Source: an uncultured Prevotellaceae bacterium
GTDB lineage: Bacteria > Bacteroidota > Bacteroidia > Bacteroidales > Muribaculaceae
Direction: 5' to 3'
NCBI GenBank assembly: GCA_945645715.1
Contig: CALZFJ010000110.1
Span: 1-6,966, forward strand
Length of the DNA: 6,966 nucleotides
Positions 6,456-6,966 of the stretch are shown here, one piece after another. A program made the translations under genes and the position numbers. The notes below the pieces were generated by a model. It had not been told where the DNA came from, searched no databases, and worked only from the letters and a program-made list of their open reading frames with translations. Positions within the stretch are counted from its first letter, which is position 1, and every line of letters starts with the position of its first letter.

Positions 6456-6873
6456 CGCTTTGTTCATTGATGTCGTCATCTTTGTGTGGAAAATATTTCG
6501 ATAGATTCTCGCCCACCTGCATAATCACGCGGCACAGTCCCTCGGCAGGCTTGCCGTCGCGCAGAAAGGTGGCAAGTGTCGATTTTTCGGTTTCCCAAAA
6601 GTCGGCAGGCACACGCTCGTTGATGCCTTTGTCTCCAATGATGGCAAACTGGCGCGAGCGGTAGGCAATGTAGATGAGCACGCCATTGCGCTCGCGGGTT
6701 TCGTGCATTCCGAGGTTGGCAAACACCTCCACGGCGCGGTCGAGCGGATTTCCACACTTGCACTGCGGCTCCACATGCACGCGAATCTCGCCCGAAGTGC
6801 ACTTTTCAGCTTCACCTATGGCAGCCACAATGGCGCGTTGCTCCTCCTCTTTAAGGAATTTATTCAGTCCCAT
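6433..6873 (-). CDS. Stand-alone TPM domain protein
   Basis: This 146-residue protein consists of little more than one TPM fold, comparable in layout to the stand-alone TPM protein BA42 of Bizionia argentinensis. Visible blocks are LNKFLKEEEQRAIVAAIGEAE (helix, 3-23), TSGEIRVHVEPQC (strand, 26-38), AVEVFANLGM, ERNGVLIYIAYRSRQFAIIG (61-80), GDKGINERVPADFW, a helix to NLSKYFP, and an acidic end DDDINEQSDEISYSD that resembles the conserved family tail. Unlike its neighbour it has no signal peptide or membrane helix, so it is probably cytoplasmic. Three cysteines (C25, C38, C40, the last two as CKC) sit near the strand; I do not infer metal binding from them alone. I chose ATG 6873; a TTG two codons earlier is the only in-frame extension. 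In this family lemA is a frequent neighbour, but no recognisable lemA is visible here. Confidence 0.88.
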   Translation of the reverse strand: MGLNKFLKEEEQRAIVAAIGEAEKCTSGEIRVHVEPQCKCGNPLDRAVEVFANLGMHETRERNGVLIYIAYRSRQFAIIGDKGINERVPADFWETEKSTLATFLRDGKPAEGLCRVIMQVGENLSKYFPHKDDDINEQSDEISYSD

Positions 6874-6891
6874 AGTCAAGAATCAGTTAAA

Positions 6892-6925
6892 GTGTCTGAT
6901 ATAACGTCGGCACTTATCCTGACAC
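6892..6925 (-). other. Imperfect inverted repeat before the stand-alone TPM gene
   Basis: On the minus strand GTGTC (6925-6921) can pair with GACAC (6896-6892), and inside it GATA pairs with TATC across a small asymmetric bulge, leaving a 13-nt loop. TTTAA follows, which is too short for a good terminator. It lies between the possible upstream gene end and the TPM start, so it could be a weak terminator or leader stem. I give it low weight. Confidence 0.25.
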
Positions 6926-6937
6926 AGTATATGCTTA

Positions 6938-6966
6938 TTATTCCACCTTCTTATAGTCGTCGGAAA
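6938..6966 (-). CDS. Possible 3' end of an upstream gene (last codons only)
   Basis: One minus-strand frame reads S-D-D-Y-K-K-V-E and then a TAA stop at 6940-6938. The residues look like an ordinary charged C-terminus, but eight codons cannot be assigned to a family. LemA would be the expected neighbour of TPM genes, yet these residues do not match the LemA ending I know. A competing frame stays open for 27 codons from the edge, but it is Arg- and Cys-rich and less protein-like. Confidence 0.3.

Noticed and set aside
1..6966. Search for tRNA, CRISPR array, insertion sequence, phage, toxin-antitoxin or defence genes
   Set aside because: No cloverleaf, regularly spaced repeat, transposase, integrase or small gene pair of that kind was seen on either strand.

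Overview
The window reads as a chromosomal segment of a Bacteroidota (Bacteroidales) bacterium, plausibly a gut lineage such as Muribaculaceae or Prevotellaceae. I infer this from a NigD-like lipoprotein with an acidic surface-export signal (C-S-D-D-E), a DUF3467 protein, AT-rich leaders with almost no Shine-Dalgarno sequences, and the residue patterns of CysRS and RpoN. No plasmid, phage, IS, CRISPR, tRNA or rRNA signature is visible. Every convincing gene is on the minus strand, so transcription runs from high to low coordinates.

In order of transcription the layout is as follows. At the right edge there may be the last codons of an upstream gene (6938-6966). Two TPM-fold genes follow: a stand-alone TPM protein (6433-6873), then an overlapping secreted, membrane-anchored TPM protein with a Gly/Phe-rich tail (5667-6455). 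A long nested stem-loop with a U-run (5565-5632) looks like their terminator. After a 268-bp gap rich in inverted repeats comes a LolD-type ABC ATPase (4721-5398). A NigD-like lipoprotein (4042-4695) follows 25 bp later, and a small DUF3467 protein (3662-3979) 62 bp after that. A 136-bp gap precedes cysS (2050-3525). A 108-bp gap with a perfect 12-bp inverted repeat precedes a membrane-anchored SIMPL/DUF541 protein (1231-1941), which runs 7 bp ahead of rpoN (sigma-54, 1-1223). rpoN is cut by the left edge before its RpoN box.

Functionally this is mostly housekeeping: tRNA charging, a sigma factor, lipoprotein-transport-type ATPase and envelope proteins. Envelope functions recur (LolD-like ATPase, lipoprotein, two TPM proteins, SIMPL protein), but no single pathway links them. 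I see no evidence for a new defence, mobile or biosynthetic system. The points most worth a second look lie between genes: the long terminator-like stem-loop, the GACCGGTC double palindrome after cysS, and a purine-rich GGTAAGA-type repeat after two stop codons. No gene-free stretch exceeds 300 bp.
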